NCBI GenBank assembly: GCA_937146645.1
Contig: CAKZRQ010000052.1
Span: 1 to 63,769, forward strand
Direction of reading: 5' to 3'
Length of the DNA: 63,769 nt
Origin: an uncultured Cyclobacteriaceae bacterium
Lineage (GTDB): Bacteria > Bacteroidota > Bacteroidia > Cytophagales > Cyclobacteriaceae
In this document: positions 8,637 to 17,078 of the stretch, one piece after another
Layout: each line of letters opens with the position of its first letter
Numbering within the stretch: the first letter of the stretch is position 1
Position numbers and translations under genes: made by a program
Notes under the pieces: generated by a model
The model's input: the letters and a program-made list of their open reading frames with translations, nothing else
What the model was told of the DNA's origin: nothing
Database searches by the model: none

Positions 8637-9766
8637 AAAACTATCTCTCCATATTAATTCTGGCTGTTTGCATATTCGCGTCTTGCACAGAATCTACCGA
8701 TACTGTTGATGAACTCACAGATCAAACATGGGAGCTAGTAATTCTCGATTCCATCCAGGTGGACTATTTGGGAGAAGTATCTACGGGTGATTTCAGAGAT
8801 GGGATCGGGGTACTCTTTGATTATACGAGTAACACACTACTAAGAATTGATGATACTGGGAAAATCTTGGCCCAAAAGACCTTTCCACAAGATGGCCCTG
8901 ACTCATTTCAATTCTTAGATACTATAGAACAAGATTCACTCGGAGGAACGTATATAAAAAACTTTATGGGGGCATTTTATTACCTCGATGAGGAGTTATC
9001 CGTTTCAAGAAAAGTAGAAATGCCATTCCCTTCTACTTCTTTTGATGGTGCTACTGATTCTAAAGCTTTCGAATTCTGGGATAATAAAATTTTAATGTGG
9101 TATGCAGGCAGGGATGAGAAAAGTCCTTATGCCATGCACTATCTTAGGGATGAGTATCTGCTTGAACTTTTTGATGAATCTACCGGAGAAAGCAAGGCCA
9201 TGTTAAGGACTCCTCCTAACTCGAAATTCGCTTCCGATAAGTTATTCGATCGACCTACAGTAAGCTTTAGCGTGTTTGATGATTTTGTCTACCTAACTTT
9301 CTCCAATGAGCCACTTGTTCATATGTATGATTTAAGCAAAGGTGGTGAATTTGTCCAAAGCTTAGATTTTGAACCTTCAAAATTCATTCTTGGCCCAGAG
9401 CTAAAAGATGAATATGATTATGCAGATTTTTCCAAGCTCGTCGAGGGCAGAATTTGGTCTATCTATGCCAGAGAAGAAGGTGTTCTAATAAAATACTGGG
9501 AAGGGATGGACGAAGAACAGTTCGCAATTGGAGATTTCACCACCCCTGAAAACTTTCCAAAGCTACAGAATCAGATAGCGAAGAATTATAAGGTTTATTC
9601 CGAGAAGGAAGGCTGGTCAAACGATATTCCGATTCCAAACCGGATAGGCCAGGTCTTCGAAGTCGAATCACTATCTGAGCCATTCTTTGCCCTACGAAAT
9701 GATGAATTCTTGGGTGAGGAACAAGATTATATCACCTTTTACAAGGTACAACTCCAAAAGAAATGA
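8633..9766 (+). CDS. DUF4221-like beta-propeller lipoprotein, array member 4
   Basis: 377 residues from a GTG start overlapping the member-3 stop by 4 bases. Lipobox FASC with Cys18, mature start TESTDTVDELTD. Family motif WELVILDSIQVDYLGEV; shares with member 3 the middle WYAGRDEKSPY, FSNEPLVHMYDL and the C-terminal LGEEQDYITFYKVQLQ. The chain of 4-base overlaps through members 2 to 5 means translational coupling, so the proteins should be made in similar amounts. Unknown ligand. Confidence 0.85.
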   Translation: MKNYLSILILAVCIFASCTESTDTVDELTDQTWELVILDSIQVDYLGEVSTGDFRDGIGVLFDYTSNTLLRIDDTGKILAQKTFPQDGPDSFQFLDTIEQDSLGGTYIKNFMGAFYYLDEELSVSRKVEMPFPSTSFDGATDSKAFEFWDNKILMWYAGRDEKSPYAMHYLRDEYLLELFDESTGESKAMLRTPPNSKFASDKLFDRPTVSFSVFDDFVYLTFSNEPLVHMYDLSKGGEFVQSLDFEPSKFILGPELKDEYDYADFSKLVEGRIWSIYAREEGVLIKYWEGMDEEQFAIGDFTTPENFPKLQNQIAKNYKVYSEKEGWSNDIPIPNRIGQVFEVESLSEPFFALRNDEFLGEEQDYITFYKVQLQKK

Positions 9767-10917
9767 GAAAGCATTTGAGATGGATGCCCATTATATTAAT
9801 CATGGGTTTCTCCTGTTCACAAAGTAAGATGGAAGAGGAAGCAGTACCTCTGTCCAGTCAAGAGTTGAAATTTGAGATCTACGATTCACTGGTTGTTGAT
9901 TTTTTAGGAAACATGTATCTCATGGACATTAGTCCTAACCAAGAGAGTTTCTTGCTTATTGACCAAACTACAGACAGCATGTTTGTAGCAGATTCGAATG
10001 GTAAGATTCAGCACCGTTTTCTTAAACAAGGTGATGGCCCCGGGCTTTATCCCAATAACAGAATGGCAATAGCTAGATTCCTTTCTGATGAGGAGTTTAT
10101 CATTCCAACTCAGAATGGCTTTTACAGATATGATAACTCAGGAAATTTTATTGAAAATTATAAACCTGACTTCGATCCATACGCTACTCTTCTTGTCCAA
10201 TTCGCCGATAATCTTGGAGTTAAAGAGGGTGAGGTTTATATGTTTATGAGAGGTAGATACATCACGGATGGCAAAGAAGAAATTGATTATCAAAAAACAG
10301 GAACGCTCTTAGAAAAATTAGATTTGACCACAGGCAAATTCGAACCGGCCATTTCATTCCCTCGACAATCCAGGTTCTATAATTCCGAAAATACCTACCC
10401 TGATATAGCCAAATACACCAACATCAATCTATACAAGGACACACTCTATTTGAGTCTTAGAAATGAAGCAAAGCTGTATGCTTATTCATTGGATCAACTT
10501 GATTCACCTGCTTGGGTAATGGATATCCCGTTTGAAGAATTCATAGCGATGGAGCCACAAGATGAGGAAAATGTATTCCGAATTAGAGACTTTTTTACGG
10601 GCACTATTAACAAGGCTATTCCTTTAGGAAATGGGGAATTCCTGATAGATTATCTTTCAGGATTAACTGATGATGTTGCTAATGAGATAACCAACGGTGA
10701 TGATTTTTCTGAAATGTTCAGGAAAGCTAATGAAAAGAATACTGCAGGAGTATTGATATTTGATGGGAATTCATTGAGTCACTCTATAGAGAAGGATCCG
10801 ATTTTAGGAACCATGAATAAGGTCGTCTCAAAGGATGAAGTTTGGTTTTCACTAAATTTCGAGGAAGTCGAAAATGATTATAGCGTTATTTACAAAACAC
10901 GAATTGTAGCCAAATAA
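9763..10917 (+). CDS. DUF4221-like beta-propeller lipoprotein, array member 5
   Basis: 384 residues, ATG overlapping the member-4 stop by 4 bases. Signal ends GFSC with Cys18. It is the most divergent of the five: the family motif is reduced to FEIYDSLVVDFLG, and the middle QGDGPGLYPNNRMAIARFL replaces the PEAxG/GPGA segment, but the blade pattern and a C-terminus of the form DYSVIYKTRI remain. It ends the array; a GNRA-loop hairpin follows within 75 bases. As with its neighbours there is no visible catalytic centre, and the function is unknown. Confidence 0.82.
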   Translation: MRKHLRWMPIILIMGFSCSQSKMEEEAVPLSSQELKFEIYDSLVVDFLGNMYLMDISPNQESFLLIDQTTDSMFVADSNGKIQHRFLKQGDGPGLYPNNRMAIARFLSDEEFIIPTQNGFYRYDNSGNFIENYKPDFDPYATLLVQFADNLGVKEGEVYMFMRGRYITDGKEEIDYQKTGTLLEKLDLTTGKFEPAISFPRQSRFYNSENTYPDIAKYTNINLYKDTLYLSLRNEAKLYAYSLDQLDSPAWVMDIPFEEFIAMEPQDEENVFRIRDFFTGTINKAIPLGNGEFLIDYLSGLTDDVANEITNGDDFSEMFRKANEKNTAGVLIFDGNSLSHSIEKDPILGTMNKVVSKDEVWFSLNFEEVENDYSVIYKTRIVAK

Positions 10918-10988
10918 GCCTTTTAAGTCCTGAGAAATCACTTCATCCCGATTCCTCAGATTTAAAATTATCTTATTCGTATATTCCG

Positions 10989-11023
10989 TCCCGAGATGCG
11001 AAAGCGCCTCGGGATTTCATTTT
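10989..11023 (+). terminator. Terminator of the propeller-lipoprotein operon
   Basis: Stem TCCCGAG (10989-10995) / CTCGGGA (11008-11014) topped by an inner GC-GAAA-GC with a GNRA tetraloop, followed by TTTCATTTT. An in-frame ATG at 10996 lies inside this hairpin and is therefore not a credible start for the next gene. Confidence 0.75.
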
Positions 11024-11046
11024 ATAAGCCATCAACCCAATTTGAG

Positions 11047-13554
11047 ATGAATAAAAAATTCATGTCGCTGGCAATCCTAATTGCTGGCATTGCCTGGTCA
11101 CCTGGGACCATTGCCCAAAGCATAAAACCGACAAGTGAAAAGGATCTTGAAGCGTCCATTAAGGCTCATGAACAGCTTTTAGAAAAGTCACCCCTAACGG
11201 ATTTTGAAGCTAGAAATGTAGGCCCCACAAATATGTCCGGTAGAATAGTGGACATCGAAGTATCTTCGGATCGAAACACCTTCTACATTGCTGCTGCCTC
11301 AGGAGGAGTTTGGAAAACTATAGATAATGGTCAGTCATTTGACCCCATTTTTGATCATCATTCTGCTTTAGGAATTGGAGACATGGCTTTGGCTCCATCC
11401 GATGACAATATTCTTTGGGTTGGAACAGGAGAGAATAACTCAAGCCGATCGACCTATGCAGGATCAGGGGTTTACAAATCCGTAGATGGCGGTGAGACAT
11501 TTGAAATGATGGGTCTTATGTTTTCTCAACATATCGGTCAGATTCAGATTCATCCGACTAACCCCGATATAGTTTGGGTGGCTTCCATGGGTTCACTTTA
11601 TTCCCAAAATGAAGAAAGAGGTCTTTATAAGACCACAGATGGTGGTGAGACATGGAAAAAGGTACTCTATGTGGATGACAATACCGGGATTATTGATCTG
11701 AAAATTCATCCCGAGAACCCAGATATTCTTCTTGCAGCAAGCTGGGAAAGATATAGACAAGCACATGATTTCATTGGTCAGGGATTAGGTTCATCTATTT
11801 GGAGATCAGAAGACGGAGGTGAGACTTGGGAAAAAGCTGTTGATGGTTTCCCTCAAAATGAATTCGTAGGACGAATAGGGTTCGATTTTGCGCGTAGTAA
11901 CCCTGATGTGGTCTATGCCTTGCTAGATAATCAAGGCGAGGCTGAGCCAAATGATAAAGAAGAAAAGGAGGAAACAAAGAAGGAAGAAAAGAAAGAATTG
12001 ACCTTTGAAGATTTCCAGGGAATGAGTTTAGAGGAAGCACTTGGCCTGAAAAAGAAAGATTTGGATCGATTCCTAAGAAGAAATCGATTTGCCAGAAAAT
12101 ACACTACGGCAGAAATCAAAAGACAACTTAAAACAGGTAAAATAACTACAGATCAGATCGCTAATTACAATGGTGATCTGACAGACGCCAATGCCGCACT
12201 TTTTAATGCTCCAATTATTGGAGCAGAGATTTACCGATCTGAGGATGTGGGAAAAAGCTGGACCAAGGTAAGTGAATCTGATATTCGTCGGGTTTACAAT
12301 ACTTATGGTTATTACTTCGGTGAAATCAGAGCGAGTACGGAGGATGAAAATGAGGTCTTCATCCTTGGGGTGCCACTTATGGTATCCAGAGACGGCGGCA
12401 AGAATTTCGAGAGAACAGATTCCATAGGACGACCACATTCTGATCATCAATCCATGTGGATAAATCCCGATAATTCGGATCATATCCTTCTTGGTAATGA
12501 TGGTGGATTGTACCGTACTTATGGAGGAGGACATCGCTGGGATCACCTCAATACTCAGATGCCTATTTCACAGTTTTACTCCATCATGACGGATAATGCT
12601 CAGCCCTATAATATCTATGGAGGTATGCAGGACAACGGTGTATGGTATGGCAGCTCAAAGAACACTCCAGATAAACCTTGGGATCCACTAATGGGTGGTG
12701 ATGGAATGGTAGTTGCCGTGGATACTCGAGACAACAATATTGTTTATACAGGTTTCCAGTTCGGTAATTATTTCAGAATCGATAAAGAAAATGGCCAAAG
12801 ATCTCTAATCACTCCAGGGCATGAAATAGGAACTGCTCCAAACCGATGGAACTGGAGAACGCCTGCCAGACTTAGTGTGCACAATCTGGATATCATTTAC
12901 ATGGGCTCTCAGTATGTTTACAGAAGCATGAACCAAGGTAGAACCTGGGAAAGAATTTCGGATGACTTAACCAAGAATGAAAAAAGTGGAAATGTACCCT
13001 ACGCTACTCTTACCGTAGTGGAAGAAAGTCCTTTAGAATTCGGAACCATTTACGCTGGTTCAGACGATGGGAATATTTGGATTACAAGAAATGGAGGAGG
13101 GTCTTGGGATCGGATTGATTCTGGCTTGCCGCAAAACCGCTGGGTGAGCAGCATTGCTCCATCTAGATTCCAGGAAGGTGTCGTCTATGCTACTTTGAAT
13201 GGCTATCGATATGATGAATTCGCGACTATGGTCTATAAAAGTGAGGATTATGGAGCCACATGGACGTCAATTGCTGGGAATCTTCCAGACGAATCGAACA
13301 ATATTATTGTAGAAGACCACATCAATCCCTCAATCCTTTATTTAGGTACCGATCATGGTATGTATGTCACCATGGACGGAGGTTCTAACTGGAATTTATA
13401 CCAAGGTAATCTGCCCAATGTGGCCATCTATGATATGGTCATTCAGACTCGGGAGAATGACCTCGTAATAGGAACTCACGGAAGGAGCGTATATGTAATT
13501 GAGCTGGAAGCAATTCATGAATTAGCTAAACCAGAGGATATGGTAATGCAATAA
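11047..13554 (+). CDS. Secreted VPS10/sortilin-like BNR-repeat propeller protein
   Basis: 835 residues from the ATG at 11047. An earlier in-frame ATG at 10996 lies within a terminator hairpin, and only the later start gives a clean signal peptide (MNKKFMSLAILIAGIAWSPGTIAQ). Many Asp-box (BNR) repeats of the form SxDGGxTW are seen: SVDGGETFE, TTDGGETWK, SEDGGETWE, SEDVGKSWT, SRDGGKNFE, MNQGRTWE, TRNGGGSWD, SEDYGATWT, TMDGGSNWN. They alternate with IHPxNPDIVxxAS strands, as in sortilin-type ten-bladed or double propellers. A highly charged Lys/Glu insertion (about residues 300-365) interrupts the propeller. Related Bacteroidota proteins are annotated as glycosyl hydrolases, but no catalytic residues are evident; a binding or scaffold role is as likely. 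It probably lies in the periplasm or is secreted. Confidence 0.85.
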   Translation: MNKKFMSLAILIAGIAWSPGTIAQSIKPTSEKDLEASIKAHEQLLEKSPLTDFEARNVGPTNMSGRIVDIEVSSDRNTFYIAAASGGVWKTIDNGQSFDPIFDHHSALGIGDMALAPSDDNILWVGTGENNSSRSTYAGSGVYKSVDGGETFEMMGLMFSQHIGQIQIHPTNPDIVWVASMGSLYSQNEERGLYKTTDGGETWKKVLYVDDNTGIIDLKIHPENPDILLAASWERYRQAHDFIGQGLGSSIWRSEDGGETWEKAVDGFPQNEFVGRIGFDFARSNPDVVYALLDNQGEAEPNDKEEKEETKKEEKKELTFEDFQGMSLEEALGLKKKDLDRFLRRNRFARKYTTAEIKRQLKTGKITTDQIANYNGDLTDANAALFNAPIIGAEIYRSEDVGKSWTKVSESDIRRVYNTYGYYFGEIRASTEDENEVFILGVPLMVSRDGGKNFERTDSIGRPHSDHQSMWINPDNSDHILLGNDGGLYRTYGGGHRWDHLNTQMPISQFYSIMTDNAQPYNIYGGMQDNGVWYGSSKNTPDKPWDPLMGGDGMVVAVDTRDNNIVYTGFQFGNYFRIDKENGQRSLITPGHEIGTAPNRWNWRTPARLSVHNLDIIYMGSQYVYRSMNQGRTWERISDDLTKNEKSGNVPYATLTVVEESPLEFGTIYAGSDDGNIWITRNGGGSWDRIDSGLPQNRWVSSIAPSRFQEGVVYATLNGYRYDEFATMVYKSEDYGATWTSIAGNLPDESNNIIVEDHINPSILYLGTDHGMYVTMDGGSNWNLYQGNLPNVAIYDMVIQTRENDLVIGTHGRSVYVIELEAIHELAKPEDMVMQ

Positions 13555-13572
13555 AGAATTGCCAAACGCACA

Positions 13573-13606
13573 AAAAAACCGAATGAGATTTCATTCGGTT
13601 TTTTTT
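13573..13606. terminator. Bidirectional terminator between convergent genes
   Basis: AAAAAACCGAATGA / TCATTCGGTTTTTT with a 4-base loop GATT. It has A- and T-tracts on both sides, so it can end the BNR gene (+) and the barrel gene (-). Confidence 0.88.
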
Positions 13607-13619
13607 GTCTTTTTATCCT

Positions 13620-14213
13620 TTAGAAGAGTTTGAATCCTAAGGAGAACACCCATTGATTAATTCTCTGATCTGTTTCAAACATCCCAATGTTATCTGTGAT
13701 TGAACCTAGGCCTCCTTCATATTTGGCGTCAAGATAAAGGTTACCAATATCTACACCTATCCCAGCCTGATATCCAAGAGTGGAGCTTTTGAAGTCCACT
13801 TCCTGAATCACATCAAAGGTGTCCTTGATCTCAGAGTTAATATCTATACTAGCAATAGGACCAGCTTGAACCCTCAATATTTTAAACAGTTTAAAGCCAA
13901 CCATCACGGGAATATCCAACCTATTAAAATCTGCACTGAAAGATGAATTATTTCCCGGACTTGGGCCATTGAAAACAAAGGAGCCACTAGTTTGAGTATA
14001 TAAAACCTCAGGTTGAACATAGAGTCCTCCTCCACCTAGCCTTGCAAATAATCCTATATGATATCCGGTTTCGGCATCACCTGGAGTAAAATTACCTTTC
14101 TTAAGACTGATCTTCGTTTGACTGATTCCCGCTCTCGGGCCAAATGCGAAATTCTGAGCCTGAAGTGTCCCAATAGTCAGAAAAAGCGCAGCAATTAGTA
14201 GTAGTTTCTTCAT
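13620..14213 (-). CDS. Small outer-membrane beta-barrel protein (porin/OmpW-like, PorT type)
   Basis: 197 residues. A signal peptide (MKKLLLIAALFLTIGTLQAQ) is followed by amphipathic strands (FAFGPRAGISQTKISL, YHIGLFARLGGGGLYVQPEVLYTQTSG, RLDIPVMVGFKLFKILRVQAGP) and ends in WVFSLGFKLF, with the terminal Phe expected of an outer-membrane barrel. The size fits an eight-stranded OmpX/PorT-like barrel, common and mostly uncharacterised in Bacteroidota. It stands alone between the terminator and a receiver-domain gene on the same strand 59 bases upstream. Confidence 0.8.
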   Translation of the reverse strand: MKKLLLIAALFLTIGTLQAQNFAFGPRAGISQTKISLKKGNFTPGDAETGYHIGLFARLGGGGLYVQPEVLYTQTSGSFVFNGPSPGNNSSFSADFNRLDIPVMVGFKLFKILRVQAGPIASIDINSEIKDTFDVIQEVDFKSSTLGYQAGIGVDIGNLYLDAKYEGGLGSITDNIGMFETDQRINQWVFSLGFKLF

Positions 14214-14272
14214 GGTACTAGAGTTGGTTTATACTCTTAAACGCTGACGAGTTTGGATAATTATATCCGATC

Positions 14273-14644
14273 CTAGTTGGTTGGACCCTCCACGTATCTT
14301 TTAGCAAGTGCATGTAGATCCCAAAAATCCATTGGCTTTGCTACTAAAGCATCAAAGGGAGTCATAGCTTGCTCTCTATACATATTGACATCTCCTGCAG
14401 TAAACCCAATAACAGGAATTGTAGATGTCTCCTGATTTGAACGTACACGAGTCAGGAGTTCCAATCCATCCATTTCAGGCATCTGTATGTCCGTGAGAAT
14501 AACATTGAATTGATGATCATCACCCAAAATATCCCAAGCCTCGCGACCATTTTTCGCAGCGGTAACATCATCCTCTGACTTTTTAAAAATTGTAGTCAGG
14601 ATAAATCTGTGCACGGAATCATCTTCTACTACCAGGACTCTCAT
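14273..14644 (-). CDS. Single-domain response regulator (CheY-like receiver)
   Basis: 123 residues, a receiver domain only. It has the acidic pair Asp8/Asp9 in MRVLVVEDDS, the phospho-acceptor Asp52 in VILTDIQMPEMDG, the switch Thr82 in VIGFTAG and the invariant Lys103 in VAKPMD. There is no output domain, so it acts through a partner protein such as a phosphorelay kinase or a motor/scaffold, not by DNA binding. No histidine kinase gene is nearby, making it an orphan. The sequence TDIQMPEMDGLELL is typical of receivers from hybrid kinases. Confidence 0.92.
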   Translation of the reverse strand: MRVLVVEDDSVHRFILTTIFKKSEDDVTAAKNGREAWDILGDDHQFNVILTDIQMPEMDGLELLTRVRSNQETSTIPVIGFTAGDVNMYREQAMTPFDALVAKPMDFWDLHALAKRYVEGPTN

Positions 14645-14691
14645 AAGGAGAATTATTGTTTAGGAATATAAGATTTCAAGAACCATACCAC

Positions 14692-14720
14692 AAAAAAAGG
14701 GATCATTTCTGATCCCTTTT
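14692..14720 (-). terminator. Terminator after the symporter gene
   Basis: Stem AAAAGGGATCA / TGATCCCTTTT (14695-14705, 14710-14720) with loop TTTC. Read on the minus strand it ends in a run of seven T. Confidence 0.88.
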
Positions 14721-14738
14721 CTTGAAGTTCAATACGGA

Positions 14739-16124
14739 TTAGGCTGCTTGTGGTGCACCGAATAATCCGATCATATTAAGAATCAAAAGGATAATCACGA
14801 TTGGGCATATCCACTTGATAAAGAAAATCCATCCCTTTCGATAAACGCCAGTGAATGCCGGAGCACCGCTTGCTAGCTCATCGGCAAAGTCAGAAATCTT
14901 ACTAGCCCATCCTGTATAAAGTGAAAGCATCAAACAGATTACGATCACCGCAAAGGTCCCAAAGATAAAGTCCATGGCGCCAAAGAATCCTTCGAGTGGA
15001 TTACTCAAAAAGGTAAAGCTTATGGTATTGAAGAAGTTTCCTTCGATGGATGACAATGCTGATGGAACGGACATGATCATCGCCGCGATACCCACAGTCC
15101 ATGTAGCCTTCTTTCTATTCCACTTTTTATCATCAATTAAGTAAGAAACAGGTACCTCAAGCATGGAGATAGTTGAGGTCAAAGCTGCTACCATGAGGAG
15201 CAAGAAGAACATGGCTCCAATGAAACCTCCACCAGGCATGGCGTCGAACACTTTGGGCAACACATCAAAAACCAATGCTGGTCCTGCCGCTGGATCTTTG
15301 CCTGGAAGCAAAGCGAAAAGTGCTGGGAAAACCATCAATCCACCTAGTAGGGCTACAGTGGTATCCATCGTAGCAATCCAACCAGATGACTGAATAATGT
15401 TTGCCTTTTTAGGCAAGTAAGAACCAAAAGTGATCATCAATCCCCAACCTACGGACATCGAGAAGAATGCTTGTCCAAGTGCCTGCAGAATCACGGTCCC
15501 ATTGATTTTAGAGAAGTCAGGATTTAGGTAATACTGAATTCCGGCTTCAGCACCTTCCAGGGTAACTGATCTACCCGCAATGAAAATAATGATGATGAAA
15601 AGAATAGGCATAAGGAACTTTGCTGCCTTTTCAATACCTCCAGAAACACCTCCCAATACGATCAAAATGGTCATTAAAATGAAAGCGAAGGTTAATGGAA
15701 TTACGTACTGTGGAGTTTGAGTGAACTCGTTAAAATCAACAGGAAGGTTCACGATCTCCGTAAAAATATAGCCTACGGTCCAGCCGGCAATTACAGAATA
15801 GTAACTGAATACGAAAAAACAGACCATGACACAAAGTACTCCAGCGAGCTGCCAGAACTTGTTTCCCCCGGTTTCTCTGATGGCCCCAATCGGGTTTTTC
15901 CCTGACTTCCGCCCTAGCGCGATTTCGTTGAATAGAAGGGGTATGCCTATAAATAGGACACAAATGATATAAACGAAAACGAAGGCTCCTCCTCCATTTT
16001 CACCAGTTAGATAGGGAAATCTCCAAATGTTACCGAGGCCTACAGCTGAACCAGCTGCTGCCATAATAAATCCAAGACTTGATCCCCATTGTCCCCTTCC
16101 TTCGGGGCTTGCACTTGCTGCCAT
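14739..16124 (-). CDS. Sodium-dependent transporter, neurotransmitter:sodium symporter (NSS/SNF) family
   Basis: 461 residues with about 11-12 membrane segments. The N-terminal signature GSAVGLGNIWRFPYLTGENGGGAFVFVY (about residues 26-53) contains the unwound TM1 sodium and substrate site of LeuT-fold proteins. FSMSVGWGLMITFGSYLPKKANI (TM6 region) and SLYTGW near the end also fit. These proteins take up amino acids or related solutes in the inner membrane with a sodium gradient. The 11-12 TM bacterial form (MhsT/Tyt1 class) is a closer match in length than LeuT. The substrate cannot be assigned. It is monocistronic with its own terminator. Confidence 0.93.
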   Translation of the reverse strand: MAASASPEGRGQWGSSLGFIMAAAGSAVGLGNIWRFPYLTGENGGGAFVFVYIICVLFIGIPLLFNEIALGRKSGKNPIGAIRETGGNKFWQLAGVLCVMVCFFVFSYYSVIAGWTVGYIFTEIVNLPVDFNEFTQTPQYVIPLTFAFILMTILIVLGGVSGGIEKAAKFLMPILFIIIIFIAGRSVTLEGAEAGIQYYLNPDFSKINGTVILQALGQAFFSMSVGWGLMITFGSYLPKKANIIQSSGWIATMDTTVALLGGLMVFPALFALLPGKDPAAGPALVFDVLPKVFDAMPGGGFIGAMFFLLLMVAALTSTISMLEVPVSYLIDDKKWNRKKATWTVGIAAMIMSVPSALSSIEGNFFNTISFTFLSNPLEGFFGAMDFIFGTFAVIVICLMLSLYTGWASKISDFADELASGAPAFTGVYRKGWIFFIKWICPIVIILLILNMIGLFGAPQAA

Positions 16125-16163
16125 TATTGATCGTTTGAGTTAAAGGTGGTGATATTCGTATTT

Positions 16164-17078
16164 TTACGAACGGGCTAATTTAATTTGTTTTGCCAAAATA
16201 TCTATCCCCGCTCGGAAAGATTTAGGCTGATAACCAAGCTCTTTCTTGGCCTTATCGATGACAAAGCCCGTTTTTGGTGGTCGCTTGGCCGGCTGAGTGA
16301 AAGTACTCGAATCAGCCTTTGTGATTAATGATTTATTCAGACCAAAGTAATCTGCAGTCATAATGGCCATATCGTAAGGGGTCAGAAAATCCTCCCCTGA
16401 AATATTGAAAACTCCTTCTGCCTCCTTCTGAGCAATAAGAATACAGCCTGCGGCCAAATCTTCGGCCAGCGTTGGGGTTCTCCACTGATCATTGACGACC
16501 TTGATATTCTTTCCTTCTTCCAGCGACTTTTTAACCCAGAGAATAATATTGGATCGACTCATATCATGAGAAATGCCATAAACCAAAACAGTCCTGGCAA
16601 TCACCCACTTCAATCCAGAAGACATGACTCTTGACTCAGCAATTAACTTGGACTCTCCATAGTAATTAACTGGTGATGGTTCTTCATCCTCCGTTAGAGG
16701 TCCTTTCTCTCCTGAAAAAATGAAATCGGTGGAGACGAAAATGAAATGTGAATTACAGCTTTGAGCCCCAGCAATCAAATTCTCAGTGGCTTCTACATTT
16801 GCTTCATAACAAGCCTCACGCTGATTTTCACAATCATCTACTTGGGTCATGGCTGCCCCATGAATCACTATTTCAGGTCCTTGCTGTTCAAATACCTCGA
16901 TTACCTGATTCCTATCCGTAATGTCCATGGAAATGTAATCGAAGCTATCTCCCGGGATTCTGCAATCTCCCCTACCGCTGGCGAGAACATGAAACTCATC
17001 ACCTTCAACAAGCTGTGAAACTAGCTTTTGACCAAGTAATCCATTGGCTCCTGTGATGAGTATTTTTTTCTTAGTCAT
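16164..17078 (-). CDS. SDR sugar-nucleotide reductase, RmlD-like (dTDP-4-dehydrorhamnose reductase family)
   Basis: 304 residues. The Rossmann motif ITGANGLLGQKLV lies at residues 7-19. The sequence VIHGAAMTQVDDCE is typical of RmlD. The Tyr/Lys pair of SDR enzymes is in VNYYGESKLIAE, preceded by the catalytic Thr/Ser region FVSTDFIFSG. GVFNISGEDFLTPYDMAI belongs to the C-terminal substrate domain. RmlD reduces dTDP-4-keto-rhamnose, but no rmlA/B/C genes are adjacent, so a related NAD(P)-dependent sugar or SAM-regulatory (MAT2B-like) role is possible. It is the last gene of the minus-strand operon and overlaps the cyclophilin gene by 8 bases. Confidence 0.85.
   Translation of the reverse strand: MTKKKILITGANGLLGQKLVSQLVEGDEFHVLASGRGDCRIPGDSFDYISMDITDRNQVIEVFEQQGPEIVIHGAAMTQVDDCENQREACYEANVEATENLIAGAQSCNSHFIFVSTDFIFSGEKGPLTEDEEPSPVNYYGESKLIAESRVMSSGLKWVIARTVLVYGISHDMSRSNIILWVKKSLEEGKNIKVVNDQWRTPTLAEDLAAGCILIAQKEAEGVFNISGEDFLTPYDMAIMTADYFGLNKSLITKADSSTFTQPAKRPPKTGFVIDKAKKELGYQPKSFRAGIDILAKQIKLARS

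Noticed and set aside
10996..11046. Upstream ATG for the BNR-repeat protein (10996)
   Set aside because: It lies inside the terminator hairpin 10989-11014, and the signal peptide begins at 11047.
12073..12546. 157-codon minus-strand frame inside the BNR-repeat gene
   Set aside because: Antisense shadow; the plus strand shows clear Asp-box repeats.
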